DNA from: JBGOUV01 sp041477815
Lineage (GTDB): Bacteria > Acidobacteriota > Terriglobia > Bryobacterales > JACQDG01
DNA: 53,338 bases
NCBI GenBank assembly: GCA_041477815.1
Contig: JBGOUV010000001.1
Coordinates: 1-53,338 of the forward strand
Direction of reading: 5' to 3'
Shown here: piece by piece, positions 15,137 through 23,503 of the stretch
Layout of the letters: each line of letters opens with the position of its first letter
Position numbering within the stretch: the stretch's first letter is position 1
Notes under the pieces: generated by a model
Told to the model about the DNA's origin: nothing
Database searches by the model: none
Seen by the model: the letters and a program-made list of their open reading frames with translations, nothing else
Position numbers and translations under genes: made by a program

Positions 15137-15999
15137 GGCGACTGGCGATGGCGGCTCTGCTGGTGGCGATATTCGCCCCGAGTCTCCCCGCCCGGATCCG
15201 GCTGCGTCACCGGGGGCCGCGGGCCTCCCAGCGCCGCCGCCTCCACGATGACAACCTGATCGCGGACGCCGGCACGGTGGAGGTGGAGTGGGGCCATCAG
15301 TTCTCCGGGTCGTTTTACTCCATGCCGTCCACGCTGAAGTTCGTTCCGGGCGGGAACCATCCCCTCTGGCGCCGGACCGAGTTCAGCGCGCACGTCGAGA
15401 CCATGACCAGCGACGGATCGAGTGGTAACCAGGTCACCCAGTTGGCGGACCGCATCACGCTGATCGCCGCCCGCGTGTTGCACGACGACGAGAAGTTATC
15501 CATCGCCGTCGCTCCCCAAACGACCTTCTTCTTCCGCAACGAGCGCGGCACCCGGGTGGGAGCGGCCACCTTTGGCCGGTACGACCTCGGACCCCACAGC
15601 TTCGGAGGCACCGCCGCCTGGACGGGAGCCACGGTCCCTTCCCCCACCAACCCGGCCGGCGCCTGGGAGGCCGGCGGTGGCTATGCCCACCGTTGGGTTC
15701 GTTTGGTTCTGTTCGGCAACACGCTCTACGATCGTTCGACCGGGGCAACGGGCGAGTTATCTGTGTTTGAAGGGGGCAGTTGGGATCTCAACGAGCACGT
15801 GGAGCTGGACGTGGTCGGCCAGCACCTCAACCTCCGCAGCGGAAGCGTGGACCATCGACTCTACGTTGGTCTGACCATCAACCTCGGTCGGCCGCGGGAC
15901 TGGTTCAGCGGACGACGTGAAAGCGCTCCTGGCGGCGCAGGATCCAGCTTCGTTTCCCTTGGGCATCCAGGCCGGCGTCCTCTTCGAGAGAGATGGTAA
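15133..15999 (+). CDS. Exported protein, probable outer-membrane beta-barrel
   Basis: 288 residues from ATG 15133. MRRLAMAALLVAIFAPSLPA is a signal peptide, followed by a basic stretch (RIRLRHRGPRASQRRR). The body alternates polar and hydrophobic residues with many aromatic strand ends (VEVEWGHQFSGSFY, LSIAVAPQTTFFF, GGYAHRWVRLVLFGNTLYD, VELDVVGQHLNL, LYVGLTINLGRP), the look of a small outer-membrane beta-barrel. Such a barrel should end near GLTINLGRPRDW; instead it runs a further 25 residues and overlaps the convergent M24 gene by 95 bases. The true C-terminus may thus be disturbed by another indel. No specific family recognised. Confidence 0.6.
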   Translation: MRRLAMAALLVAIFAPSLPARIRLRHRGPRASQRRRLHDDNLIADAGTVEVEWGHQFSGSFYSMPSTLKFVPGGNHPLWRRTEFSAHVETMTSDGSSGNQVTQLADRITLIAARVLHDDEKLSIAVAPQTTFFFRNERGTRVGAATFGRYDLGPHSFGGTAAWTGATVPSPTNPAGAWEAGGGYAHRWVRLVLFGNTLYDRSTGATGELSVFEGGSWDLNEHVELDVVGQHLNLRSGSVDHRLYVGLTINLGRPRDWFSGRRESAPGGAGSSFVSLGHPGRRPLRERW

Positions 16000-17296
16000 C
16001 GGGCTGACCGTCCCACTCGGGAAGCGGACGGGTGGCGCTCAGCTCGATGGAGTACCAACTGTTGGCGATGATGGGGACATCGCCGCGGCCGGCGAGGGGT
16101 TCCTGGCGATCGTAGAGGCCGATGAGGGGACCGGCGCCGTGGCCGTGGTCGCCGATGGGGTGTGTGTAGATCTTGCCGTTGATGTCCTCGGCGTGCATTT
16201 GGCGAAGCATGGCGGTGAAAGCGGCGTTGCCGGTGCGGCCGGGTTCGAGATGCTGGAGAACGATGTCCTGCAGGCGGTTGGTCTGGCGGAGGGCGGCCAC
16301 CAGACCAGGCGGGAGGCCGGTCTCCCCCCGGCGCAGAACGTAGCCCATGTGCTGGGTGTCGGTGGCCAGGCCCAGGGCGACGATGCCGAAGTCGGTGTGG
16401 AGCACGTCGCCGCGCTGGATCACGACGTCCGGGGAGCGGCCCAGCGCGCCCGACCCGGTCCCGACGGTCACGCCGCCGCGGCGCTGCACGTCCACCGAGG
16501 GATGGAACCAGGTTCCCAGACCCCGGTCGTTCACCTGCTGGCGGAGCCACCAGACCACGTCGGCGGTGGTGGTCTTGCCGGGGGTGATGACCTCGCTCGA
16601 GAAGGCCCGGGCGATCAGGGCATGGACGATGCGCATCATATCCTGATAGTAGGGGAGCATCTCCGGGAGGCGGGTTTCCAAGTACTCGACCGGCAGGAGC
16701 TCGGCGCGGACCAGCCGGGCGGCGAAGGAGGGGCCGAGGGCCGCCTCCAGCTCCTCGCGCTCGCCCGAGGAGAGACCGTCGGAGAAGGCGTGGGTGCGGG
16801 AGATATTGACGGCGATCCGGGCGGGATTGCGCTCCTCGACGATCTTGCGGAGGGCGGTCATCTGGGCTTCGAGGTAGAGCTCGCGGTCGGGGTGCTCCCC
16901 GTCGTGGAGGGAGGTGTAAAGGCCTCCTTGATCGCCGCCGCCGAGGGCCAAGCGCTCCAGTCCGGCCGCGGGTCCGCGGTCGTGGAATACGTAGATCGTG
17001 CGGCGGCGGGCGGCGAAGGTGGTGGGCGAGACCAGGGCGCGGAAGACAGGGTCTTCGTTATACTCGCGCATCATGACAATCCACATGGGGACGTGGTGCG
17101 CGCGCAGGAGGGCGGGCAGGACGTCGTTGAGACGCCGGGCCAGCCACTGCTGTTGGATCCGGGCCTGCTCGCGCACCGGCGGGATCTGCCCGGGCGGGGC
17201 GAGGCAGAAGAGAAGGCCGATTGCAGCGAGCCGCGACTGTAAGGGAGCGGATGGTCCCGGCTGGCTCGAACCAACCGCTGCAAGCGGGGGTGTCAT
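15905..17296 (-). CDS. Exported M24 family (Xaa-Pro aminopeptidase-like) metallopeptidase
   Basis: 463 residues from ATG 17296, which overlaps the upstream stop by four bases (ATGA). A hydrophobic stretch LQSRLAAIGLLFCLAPPG near residues 20-38 is a probable signal or lipoprotein-like leader. After a creatinase-like N-terminal domain (PMWIVMMREYNEDPVF, TIYVFHDRG), the pita-bread domain shows the metal ligands in order: HTDFGIVALGLATDTQH (two Asp), GDHGHGAGP (His), SIELSAT (Glu) and SLEEDAGLD (Glu). M24 enzymes of this layout cut N-terminal residues before proline. It is coupled to the zinc-ribbon membrane protein gene; the reason is unclear. Confidence 0.85.
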   Translation of the reverse strand: MTPPLAAVGSSQPGPSAPLQSRLAAIGLLFCLAPPGQIPPVREQARIQQQWLARRLNDVLPALLRAHHVPMWIVMMREYNEDPVFRALVSPTTFAARRRTIYVFHDRGPAAGLERLALGGGDQGGLYTSLHDGEHPDRELYLEAQMTALRKIVEERNPARIAVNISRTHAFSDGLSSGEREELEAALGPSFAARLVRAELLPVEYLETRLPEMLPYYQDMMRIVHALIARAFSSEVITPGKTTTADVVWWLRQQVNDRGLGTWFHPSVDVQRRGGVTVGTGSGALGRSPDVVIQRGDVLHTDFGIVALGLATDTQHMGYVLRRGETGLPPGLVAALRQTNRLQDIVLQHLEPGRTGNAAFTAMLRQMHAEDINGKIYTHPIGDHGHGAGPLIGLYDRQEPLAGRGDVPIIANSWYSIELSATRPLPEWDGQPVTISLEEDAGLDAQGKRSWILRRQERFHVVR

Positions 17297-17853
17297 TCGA
17301 TATCCACCCGCAACTGCTGCCATGGCGGGATGGCGGCCAAGGTGGCCAGGGCGTCGAGCGGCGCCCGGACCTCCCGCGAGTCGCCCGGCGCCATCGCGGA
17401 CGTGAGCTTCACGGTGAAGTAAGCCAGGGGCGGCGAGCCTGGGGCCGCCTGAGCCGGACGCAGCGCTACTCGTAAGGAGGTTCCTGTCGTGAGAACCTCC
17501 TCCCCGTGGTTGACGACCACGGCCCGTACCTGAGGGCGGTTCTGGTTGTCATAGGACAAGCGGACGCCGGCCACCTCGATCGGTCGTGCCGCGGCGGGGG
17601 CCTCGGCGGGGCGTTCCAATTCGATTTTGGGAGCGGCCGCCCGAGGAGCAGGCGGCTGGGCCCGGTGGCGGGCCCAAGCTACCAGGATGACCACGACCAC
17701 AGCGGTAGCCACGCCGATCGCCACCCAGAACCGAAGGTCGGAGACAGGGCGGGGGCGCGAGGAGGGCCCCGCCGCCTGTCCCGCACACTGGGGGCACTGT
17801 TTGGTAGCCAGGTCATATTCCCGGCCGCAAGTGGGACAAACCCAGGTAAACAT
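17293..17853 (-). CDS. Zinc-ribbon, single-pass membrane protein
   Basis: 186 residues. An N-terminal zinc ribbon, CPTCGREYDLATKQCPQC (residues 6-23), has two CxxC pairs. A Pro/Arg linker leads to one membrane helix, FWVAIGVATAVVVVILVAW (about 42-60). The rest is extracytoplasmic: an Ala/Pro-rich linker and a beta-rich domain (VAGVRLSYDNQNRPQVRAVVVNHGEEVLTTGTSLRVALRP, YFTVKLTSAMAPGDSREVRAPL). The latter resembles the FxLYD or LEA-type domains found in many bacterial membrane proteins with zinc ribbons. Function unknown. It is followed directly by the M24 peptidase and may assist its folding or location. Confidence 0.75.
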   Translation of the reverse strand: MFTWVCPTCGREYDLATKQCPQCAGQAAGPSSRPRPVSDLRFWVAIGVATAVVVVILVAWARHRAQPPAPRAAAPKIELERPAEAPAAARPIEVAGVRLSYDNQNRPQVRAVVVNHGEEVLTTGTSLRVALRPAQAAPGSPPLAYFTVKLTSAMAPGDSREVRAPLDALATLAAIPPWQQLRVDIE

Positions 17854-17940
17854 GGAAGTGGCGGCAGGCTCCTAAGAAACTGCTCCGTCGCCGAGCCCAG
17901 TTTCTGGCACGATGAGTGGTGATTGCATCGTCTGCAGGCG

Positions 17941-18933
17941 CTAACGAGGCGCGTCTCCCACGGAGGCGAGTTGAGAGGTTTTTTCCAAGTAGGCCTCGCG
18001 AACAATGGGCTCGGCAATGTCTCTCAGCTTCGTCCAGTGCAGGCTGCTCCCTAACTCGCTATCGGATCCGGCGGCGAGATTAGAGCCTCCCCAAAGTCGG
18101 ATGTGAGGGAGGTCCTCCGCCGCCTGGAAGGCCTCCAGGAGCTTCGGGACTTGAAAGACATCATCGTCATACGGCGACCCCCGGATGACGCTGTAAGTGT
18201 ACCTTCCATTGGGCCGCGTGGCCACGAGGCTGATGAAATTCCGGTGTCCTTGCGCGGCCAGAACGAGCCGGGAATTGGGGTCGCCCTTTTCATCCGCGAT
18301 GATGAAGTTGTAAGGCGAGACGTACAGCGCCTCGGGCTTGGCTGTGATGGGCGCTATGCCGGCCTTGCCGTTGAGGAGATCCAGCAGACGGCTGCAGACC
18401 TGCCGAATCGTGTCTTCTATCAGACCCTCATCTCCCTGCGTCTTCCCCAGCATGCGTTGCTGCATGTACGGCTCAAACACCCAGGTGAAATGGCTGGCGA
18501 CAAGATCGTCCAGGTTCACCGGATACAACCCGCCGCACACATCAATCTTGTTGTTGTACTGAACGATCCATCGCAGCAGCGGGGAGCTCTGCCGTTCGAG
18601 CAGCTCGTGATACTCCAGTATGAAGGCGGCGAGGCAGACGTCCTGGTCGGCATTCCATACGTATACGGGGATCGGCCGCCGCCTTTCCAGCCATCTCTCC
18701 ATAAGGCGGCCTTGACGGACCGCAATGTAGGCCTGCATGGCGGCGCTCATCGTGGCTTCCCGAACCACGCCCACATGATGGTCGAAGTGCACGTAGTGCC
18801 CTCTATGGCCCGGTGTGTCCTCGATCACTTCCAGCCCAATGGAGTATTCCGGCGCCACCCGCATGAAATGCTCCCAGTTGTCGAAACGCTGCCCGGGCAC
18901 CCGCAGCTCGATGTTCTTGAACGGGCAGTCCAT
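17941..18933 (-). CDS. Unrecognised protein with DHH-phosphoesterase-like motifs in unusual order
   Basis: 330 residues from ATG 18933 (MDCPFKNIELRVPG). I cannot name the family. Three motifs recall the DHH/DHHA1 phosphoesterases. VHFDHHVG (residues 48-55) is like the DHH signature. VYVWNADQDVCLAAFIL (90-106) is like the N-terminal D-x-D motif. LWGGSNLAAGSDSE near the C-terminus is like the GGGHxxAAG nucleotide loop. In known DHH enzymes D-x-D precedes DHH; here it follows, which would mean a permutation or chance resemblance. It is a lone gene in less GC-rich sequence than its neighbours. If the likeness is real it would be a manganese-dependent nuclease or cyclic-dinucleotide hydrolase; that is inference. 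Confidence 0.55.
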   Translation of the reverse strand: MDCPFKNIELRVPGQRFDNWEHFMRVAPEYSIGLEVIEDTPGHRGHYVHFDHHVGVVREATMSAAMQAYIAVRQGRLMERWLERRRPIPVYVWNADQDVCLAAFILEYHELLERQSSPLLRWIVQYNNKIDVCGGLYPVNLDDLVASHFTWVFEPYMQQRMLGKTQGDEGLIEDTIRQVCSRLLDLLNGKAGIAPITAKPEALYVSPYNFIIADEKGDPNSRLVLAAQGHRNFISLVATRPNGRYTYSVIRGSPYDDDVFQVPKLLEAFQAAEDLPHIRLWGGSNLAAGSDSELGSSLHWTKLRDIAEPIVREAYLEKTSQLASVGDAPR

Positions 18934-19192
18934 GTGTTCACCCTTGGTCAGCGAGGCGCGCACTCCCGCCCTCGATCGCGCTTACCCTTCCGATTTTGAG
19001 GATTCGTTCACCCGTCGCAGGGTGCACGCGCTGCGACACCGGCGAGCGCTGGATCATCACCGCCACTGCCGTCGGGGTCCCATCGATGCAATTGTAGCAT
19101 GGGTTTGGAGAACGCCTCGCTGCGCCGGACCGCAGTCGCGATGGAGCGCCATGATCTCATTCGCGGCCCCGATGGGTCTTCTTCATTTGCGG

Positions 19193-20311
19193 CTACGGTC
19201 GCGGCTCGATGGCGGTGACGGAGGCGGCTACGGCGTTGGAGACCAGGCGCAGCAGACGGCCATTGTCTTCACCCGAGGGCCGCGTGGTCAGGATCACGCA
19301 GAGGAGCCGCCGCTCCGGATCGGCCCAGGCCACGGTCCCGGTGGCGCCGCTGTGGCCGAAGGTCCGGGGCGAGGCCAGGTCTCCGAAGTACGCCCATACC
19401 CGCGAGGTCGCCAGTCCCCAGCCCAGTCCCCAGGGCGCCCGGAGGCCCTCGTTCTGATCGCGGGTCATGGCCGCCACCGTCGCCGGGCTGAACACCCGCA
19501 CGGCCCCGTAAGAGCCCCCATTCAGAAAGGTCTGGAGCAGGATGGCCAGGTCGGTGGTAGTCGAGTGCATGCCGCCCCAGGGATGTCCCATGTCGCGCCA
19601 GTAGGGGCTGTTAGCTCCGAAGAGCCGCAGGTCTTCCGGGTTGGACCCCGGAGTTTGGCACCAGGCCGTCTCCTCGATCTTCCTGCCGCCCATTCCGAGG
19701 AAGCTGTTCTTCATCCCCAGCCGGTCGAAGATCTCGCGCTTCTCGAAATCGCGCAACCGCATTTTGGTCACCCGCTCGACGATCTCGGCCGCCAGCAGGA
19801 TTCCCATGCTCTGGTACTGAAAGTCGGTGCGGGGGCGGTAGAGCAGCGGGGTCCGCAGGGCGCCCTTGACGAACTCGCTCAACGGCGCGTTGGCCCGGCG
19901 CAGCGCGGTGTTCTCGGGCAGCATGTCGGGCATCCCCGAGACGTGGCTGAGCAGGTCGCGGACACGAATCTCCGCCCGCGCCCCGCCGGTCAACTCGGGC
20001 AGATACAACTGCGCCGGATCCGCCAGCGACACCTGGCCGCGCTCCACCAGCAGCATCAGGGCGCAGGCTGTGACCGGTTTGGTGATGGAGGCGAGCAGGA
20101 AAATGGTATCCGGCTGCGCCTTGCCGAACCCCTTGTGCAGGACCACCTTGCCGTCCCGCGCCACCAGGATGCTCGCCGCCTGCACCCGGCCGCTCGCAGT
20201 CTCCGCTTCCAGCAGGGCGGCGGCGCGGGCCAGTCCCTCCGCCGACATCCCCACCGCCGCCGGGTCGGCGGGCGTCAGCACCAGCGCGGCGGCAAGCAAT
20301 AGGCCGGTCAT
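19193..20311 (-). CDS. Exported class C beta-lactamase-family serine hydrolase
   Basis: 372 residues with a signal peptide (MTGLLLAAALVLTPADPA). The SxxK nucleophile motif is SITK in IFLLASITKPVTA, the second motif is YQS in FQYQSMGILL, and the third is HSG in FGHSGATGTVAW. Members of this family include esterases, D-aminopeptidases and carboxypeptidases as well as beta-lactamases, so antibiotic resistance should not be assumed. Its ATG overlaps the stop of the SelA-like gene by four bases, placing both in one minus-strand operon. A paralog with the same LPDMLPxNxxLRxxxAPL segment lies at 37797-38867. Confidence 0.87.
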   Translation of the reverse strand: MTGLLLAAALVLTPADPAAVGMSAEGLARAAALLEAETASGRVQAASILVARDGKVVLHKGFGKAQPDTIFLLASITKPVTACALMLLVERGQVSLADPAQLYLPELTGGARAEIRVRDLLSHVSGMPDMLPENTALRRANAPLSEFVKGALRTPLLYRPRTDFQYQSMGILLAAEIVERVTKMRLRDFEKREIFDRLGMKNSFLGMGGRKIEETAWCQTPGSNPEDLRLFGANSPYWRDMGHPWGGMHSTTTDLAILLQTFLNGGSYGAVRVFSPATVAAMTRDQNEGLRAPWGLGWGLATSRVWAYFGDLASPRTFGHSGATGTVAWADPERRLLCVILTTRPSGEDNGRLLRLVSNAVAASVTAIEPRP

Positions 20312-21537
20312 GCGTGCTTGAAGATCTCTTTCAGCCTCCGCGCGATGATCTTCTCCTCGCCCGGCCGCAAGGTGCTCGACACGATCGAGATCAGCCGCGC
20401 CGGCTCCCCGGCCGCCTGGCTCACGGTGGGAGGCAGCGGCTCGTCGTGCCGCACCATCTCGCGCAACTGCCCGCCCACCACCTCAATCTGCGGCTCCCCG
20501 CGCCGCAGGGCCTCCACTACCTGCTGTTTGGTCAGTCCCAGCTTCTTCTCGTCCCACCGCAAGGCGGCGTGAGGCACCTCGTTGCCGACCTTGCGGTAGT
20601 ACAGCTCGGCCTCCACTCCTGGAATGGACGATACCTCTTTGATGATGTGCTGCATCCGCGCTTCCCACATCCTGCAATCGGCCTTGTAGTCGCGCTTGAA
20701 GCTCCACTCCACCGCCGCCAGCGCCCCGATGATCTCCTCCTTGCCCACCTTCATCGGCCGGCAGATGGACCCTTCGTAAGGAGATCCGTTGCGCAGAGCG
20801 GCCTCAATGAGGTTCTTGCGCCCGAACAGAATTCCCGCGCACTGCGGTCCCGCCAGACCCTTGCCGCCGCTCACACAGAACATATCGGGTCCGAGCGCCG
20901 CCAGGTACTTCAGCCGCTCGAAGGGCGGGCACATCGGCGCCGCGTCCAGCAGGAACGGCACCCCGCGGCGCTTGCACACGGCAATCGCGTCCTCCATCTT
21001 TACCGGCCCGGTGTCGCCGTACTCGTACTCCATCATGGCCGTCTGGTCGTTAATGGCCCGCTCCAACTCAGCCAGGCTCTTGGCGACCACCAGCTTCGCC
21101 CCGGTAAGGGCGATGCTGCGGTCCCAGACATTGCGGTGGGTGATGATCACCTCGTTCTTCAGACCCTCGGTGTCGGGCAGGCGGGTGATTTTCTCGGGAT
21201 CCACGCCGGCAATGCACCCGGCGGTGGCCTGGGCGATGCAGGCCGCCGACCCGCTGCACACCATGGCCGCTTCGGTCCCCGCAAACTTCCCCAGCTTCGC
21301 CCCCACCGCCCGCTGCAGCTCGACGATCTCGACGTAGTGCTCCGAGGCGCGCTCCATGGCCCGGTGTATCTCGGGCGCCATGAGGGTGCTCGAATAGAGC
21401 GTGGCCACCCCGCGACCGTTTATCAGGGTGCGGACCCCCAGCTCGGCATAGATGCTGTCCGATGCCGCGTTAGTCTTGTTCGCCGCGGCGAAGACCGGCG
21501 TCGCGGCCGACGCCGCCAAAAACTTTCTGCGATCCAT
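20308..21537 (-). CDS. Tat-exported SelA-like (DgaE-type) PLP-dependent enzyme
   Basis: 409 residues. ATG 21537 is chosen because AGGAG stands seven bases upstream; ATG 21543 is too close. A Tat leader (MDRRKFLAASAATPVFAAA) is followed by YAELGVRTLINGRGVATLYSST, the opening of the SelA / D-glucosaminate-6-phosphate ammonia-lyase family. MVCSGSAACIAQATAG forms the phosphate loop, LLDAAPMCPP holds the ring-stacking Asp region, and CVSGGKGLAGPQ carries the PLP lysine. Family members do beta-eliminations or racemisation on hydroxy-amino acids. Export of a PLP enzyme with its cofactor fits Tat transport of folded proteins. Coupled to the serine hydrolase downstream; divergent from ggt. Confidence 0.85.
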   Translation of the reverse strand: MDRRKFLAASAATPVFAAANKTNAASDSIYAELGVRTLINGRGVATLYSSTLMAPEIHRAMERASEHYVEIVELQRAVGAKLGKFAGTEAAMVCSGSAACIAQATAGCIAGVDPEKITRLPDTEGLKNEVIITHRNVWDRSIALTGAKLVVAKSLAELERAINDQTAMMEYEYGDTGPVKMEDAIAVCKRRGVPFLLDAAPMCPPFERLKYLAALGPDMFCVSGGKGLAGPQCAGILFGRKNLIEAALRNGSPYEGSICRPMKVGKEEIIGALAAVEWSFKRDYKADCRMWEARMQHIIKEVSSIPGVEAELYYRKVGNEVPHAALRWDEKKLGLTKQQVVEALRRGEPQIEVVGGQLREMVRHDEPLPPTVSQAAGEPARLISIVSSTLRPGEEKIIARRLKEIFKHA

Positions 21538-21550
21538 GAGCATCTCCTAT

Positions 21551-21587
21551 TAGGTCGGATTATACACCACTGCTATAATCCTAGCGA
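21551..21587. promoter_or_regulatory. Overlapping divergent promoters for the SelA-like gene and ggt
   Basis: A perfect TATAAT on the plus strand (21574-21579) faces ggt, and TATAAT on the minus strand (21564-21559) faces the SelA-like gene. The -35 regions are poor matches, so activation by a regulator is possible. The two promoters share about 30 bases and would compete. Confidence 0.45.
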
Positions 21588-21595
21588 GGCTTGCC

Positions 21596-23446
21596 ATGCG
21601 GAGTTTTCGGATCGGTACGGTAGTTCTCGCCGGGGCGTCGCTGTTCCTGCTGATCGTTCCCGCCCCTTCCCAGCGCAGCGAGGAGCAGCGCTTTCGCCCG
21701 CTTCGTCCGGTGGTGCGGGGGACGCGGGGGGCCGTAGCCGGCGGCACGCCGCTGGTCACCGAGGCCGGGATGCGCATTTTCCACAGCGGCGGCAACGCGG
21801 TCGATGCCGGCGTCGCCGCCATGTTCGCGGGCTCCGTGGTGGAGTACTCCCATTTCGGATTCGGCGGCGAAGGCCCCATCCTGATCCGGACGCGCGAGGG
21901 CAAGGTCTACTCGATCGCCGGTGTCGGCGCCGCTCCCAAGCTGGCCACCGCTGAGTTCTTCCGCACGCGCAAGCCTACCCCGGAGGAGCTGGCCACCGCC
22001 CGCAGCCAGGGGGACCGCGAGGGGCCTATACCGTCCTCGGGCATCCTGTGCGCCCTGGTGCCGGGGATGGTCGACGCCGGCCTCACCGCCCTCCAGCATT
22101 TCGGCGCCAAGAGCTTCGCCGAGGTGATCCAGCCGGCCCTGGAGCTGGCCGACGGCGCCCCCATCGACGAGATGCGGGCCAATTCCATCGCCCGTGCCGT
22201 GCGCTTCTTCCAGCGCTGGCCGGCCTCCCAGAAGGTCTTCCTGCCCGGCGGCCAGCCGCCCCGTCCCGGCGACGTGTTCCGTCAACCCGACTTGGCCCGC
22301 ACCATCCGCTCCATGATCGCCGCCGAAAAGGCCGCCCGCGCCAAGGGGGACCGCGCCGCCGGCATCCAGGCCGTCCGCGACTACTTCTACCGCGGCGAGG
22401 TCGCCCGCAAGATCGATGCTTTCTCGAAAGACAACGGTGGCCTGCTCCGTTACGAGGACCTGGCCGCGTTTCGCCTCGAGCCCGAGGAGCCGCTGCACGT
22501 CTCCTACAAAGGCTACGAGATTTACAAGAACGGCTTCTGGTCCCAGGGCGCCGTCATGCTGGAGACCCTCAACCTGCTGGAGCGCTACGATCTGGCCGCA
22601 CTGCGCTTCAACTCGCCCGAGTATCTGCATATTCTGACCGAGGCGCTCAAGCTCACCTACGCCGACCGCGACAGCTATTACGCCGACCCCAAGTTCCTGC
22701 CGCCGCCGACCGAGCTGCTTAGTAAGTCCTACGCAGCTACCCGGGCCCGCTTGATCGACCCGGGCGCCTCCAACCCCGATTTTCGCCCTGGCGAGATTTC
22801 CCTGCGGCTCCCCGTGCATCCCTCCCACTACTCCGGACCGAAGGGGGACGGCCTGGTCGCAGCCAAGGACACCACCTGTGTCAACGCCCTGGACCGCGAT
22901 GGCGTGGTTTTCTCCTCCACCCCTTCGGGCGCATGGCTTCCTTCGGTAATCGCCGGCGACACCGGCATCCCGCTCACCCAGCGCGCCCAGAGCTTCCTGC
23001 TCATTGAGGGTCATCCCAACGTGGTGGCGCCCGGCAAGCGGCCCCGGATTACCCTCTCGCCGACGCTGGTCACGCGACAGGGCAAGCCGTTCCTGGCCCT
23101 TTCCACCCCCGGCGGCGACAACCAGGACCAGAGCCTGCTCCAGGTCCTGCTCGACATGATCGAGTTTGGCTTCAACCCCCAAACCGCCATTGAAGCCCCG
23201 CGCATCCAGACCCGCCACCTCGTCTCCAGCTTCGACATCCACGCCATGTACCCCAATAGCCTGCTGGTCGACGAGCGTATCTCGGAGGCCACCTTCCGCG
23301 ATCTGGCCGCCCGCGGCCACAAGGTGGAGCGCCGCACTGCCTGGCAGAACGGCGCCGCCCCTACGGCCATCCGTTTCCTGGCGGAGACGGGGGTAATTGA
23401 AGCGGGGGCGGATCCCTACGGAATGCGCTACGCCGACGCCTGGTAG
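21596..23446 (+). CDS. ggt: Gamma-glutamyltransferase, exported
   Basis: 616 residues with a signal peptide (MRSFRIGTVVLAGASLFLLIVPAPS). The large subunit begins GAVAGGTPLVTEAGMRIFHSGGNAVDAGVAA. The autocleavage site is KDTTCVNALDRDGVVFSSTPS near residue 423, giving a new N-terminal Thr nucleophile; the usual TTH is TTC here. FSSTPSGAW and PRITLSPTLV with STPGGDNQDQSLLQ complete the small subunit. The enzyme cleaves gamma-glutamyl bonds of glutathione and peptides in the periplasm. No membrane anchor beyond the leader. Divergent from the Tat-exported PLP enzyme, in line with extracytoplasmic amino acid release in this region. Confidence 0.92.
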   Translation: MRSFRIGTVVLAGASLFLLIVPAPSQRSEEQRFRPLRPVVRGTRGAVAGGTPLVTEAGMRIFHSGGNAVDAGVAAMFAGSVVEYSHFGFGGEGPILIRTREGKVYSIAGVGAAPKLATAEFFRTRKPTPEELATARSQGDREGPIPSSGILCALVPGMVDAGLTALQHFGAKSFAEVIQPALELADGAPIDEMRANSIARAVRFFQRWPASQKVFLPGGQPPRPGDVFRQPDLARTIRSMIAAEKAARAKGDRAAGIQAVRDYFYRGEVARKIDAFSKDNGGLLRYEDLAAFRLEPEEPLHVSYKGYEIYKNGFWSQGAVMLETLNLLERYDLAALRFNSPEYLHILTEALKLTYADRDSYYADPKFLPPPTELLSKSYAATRARLIDPGASNPDFRPGEISLRLPVHPSHYSGPKGDGLVAAKDTTCVNALDRDGVVFSSTPSGAWLPSVIAGDTGIPLTQRAQSFLLIEGHPNVVAPGKRPRITLSPTLVTRQGKPFLALSTPGGDNQDQSLLQVLLDMIEFGFNPQTAIEAPRIQTRHLVSSFDIHAMYPNSLLVDERISEATFRDLAARGHKVERRTAWQNGAAPTAIRFLAETGVIEAGADPYGMRYADAW

Positions 23447-23503
23447 TAGCCGCCGGCCGCAGTCTTGTGAACGGACCAAATACTCCGGGGCCGCCAGTTT
23501 GCC

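Noticed and set aside
19193..20311. Antibiotic-resistance beta-lactamase
   Set aside because: Motifs fit the wide class C serine hydrolase family; HSG replaces the KTG-type third motif of true resistance enzymes.
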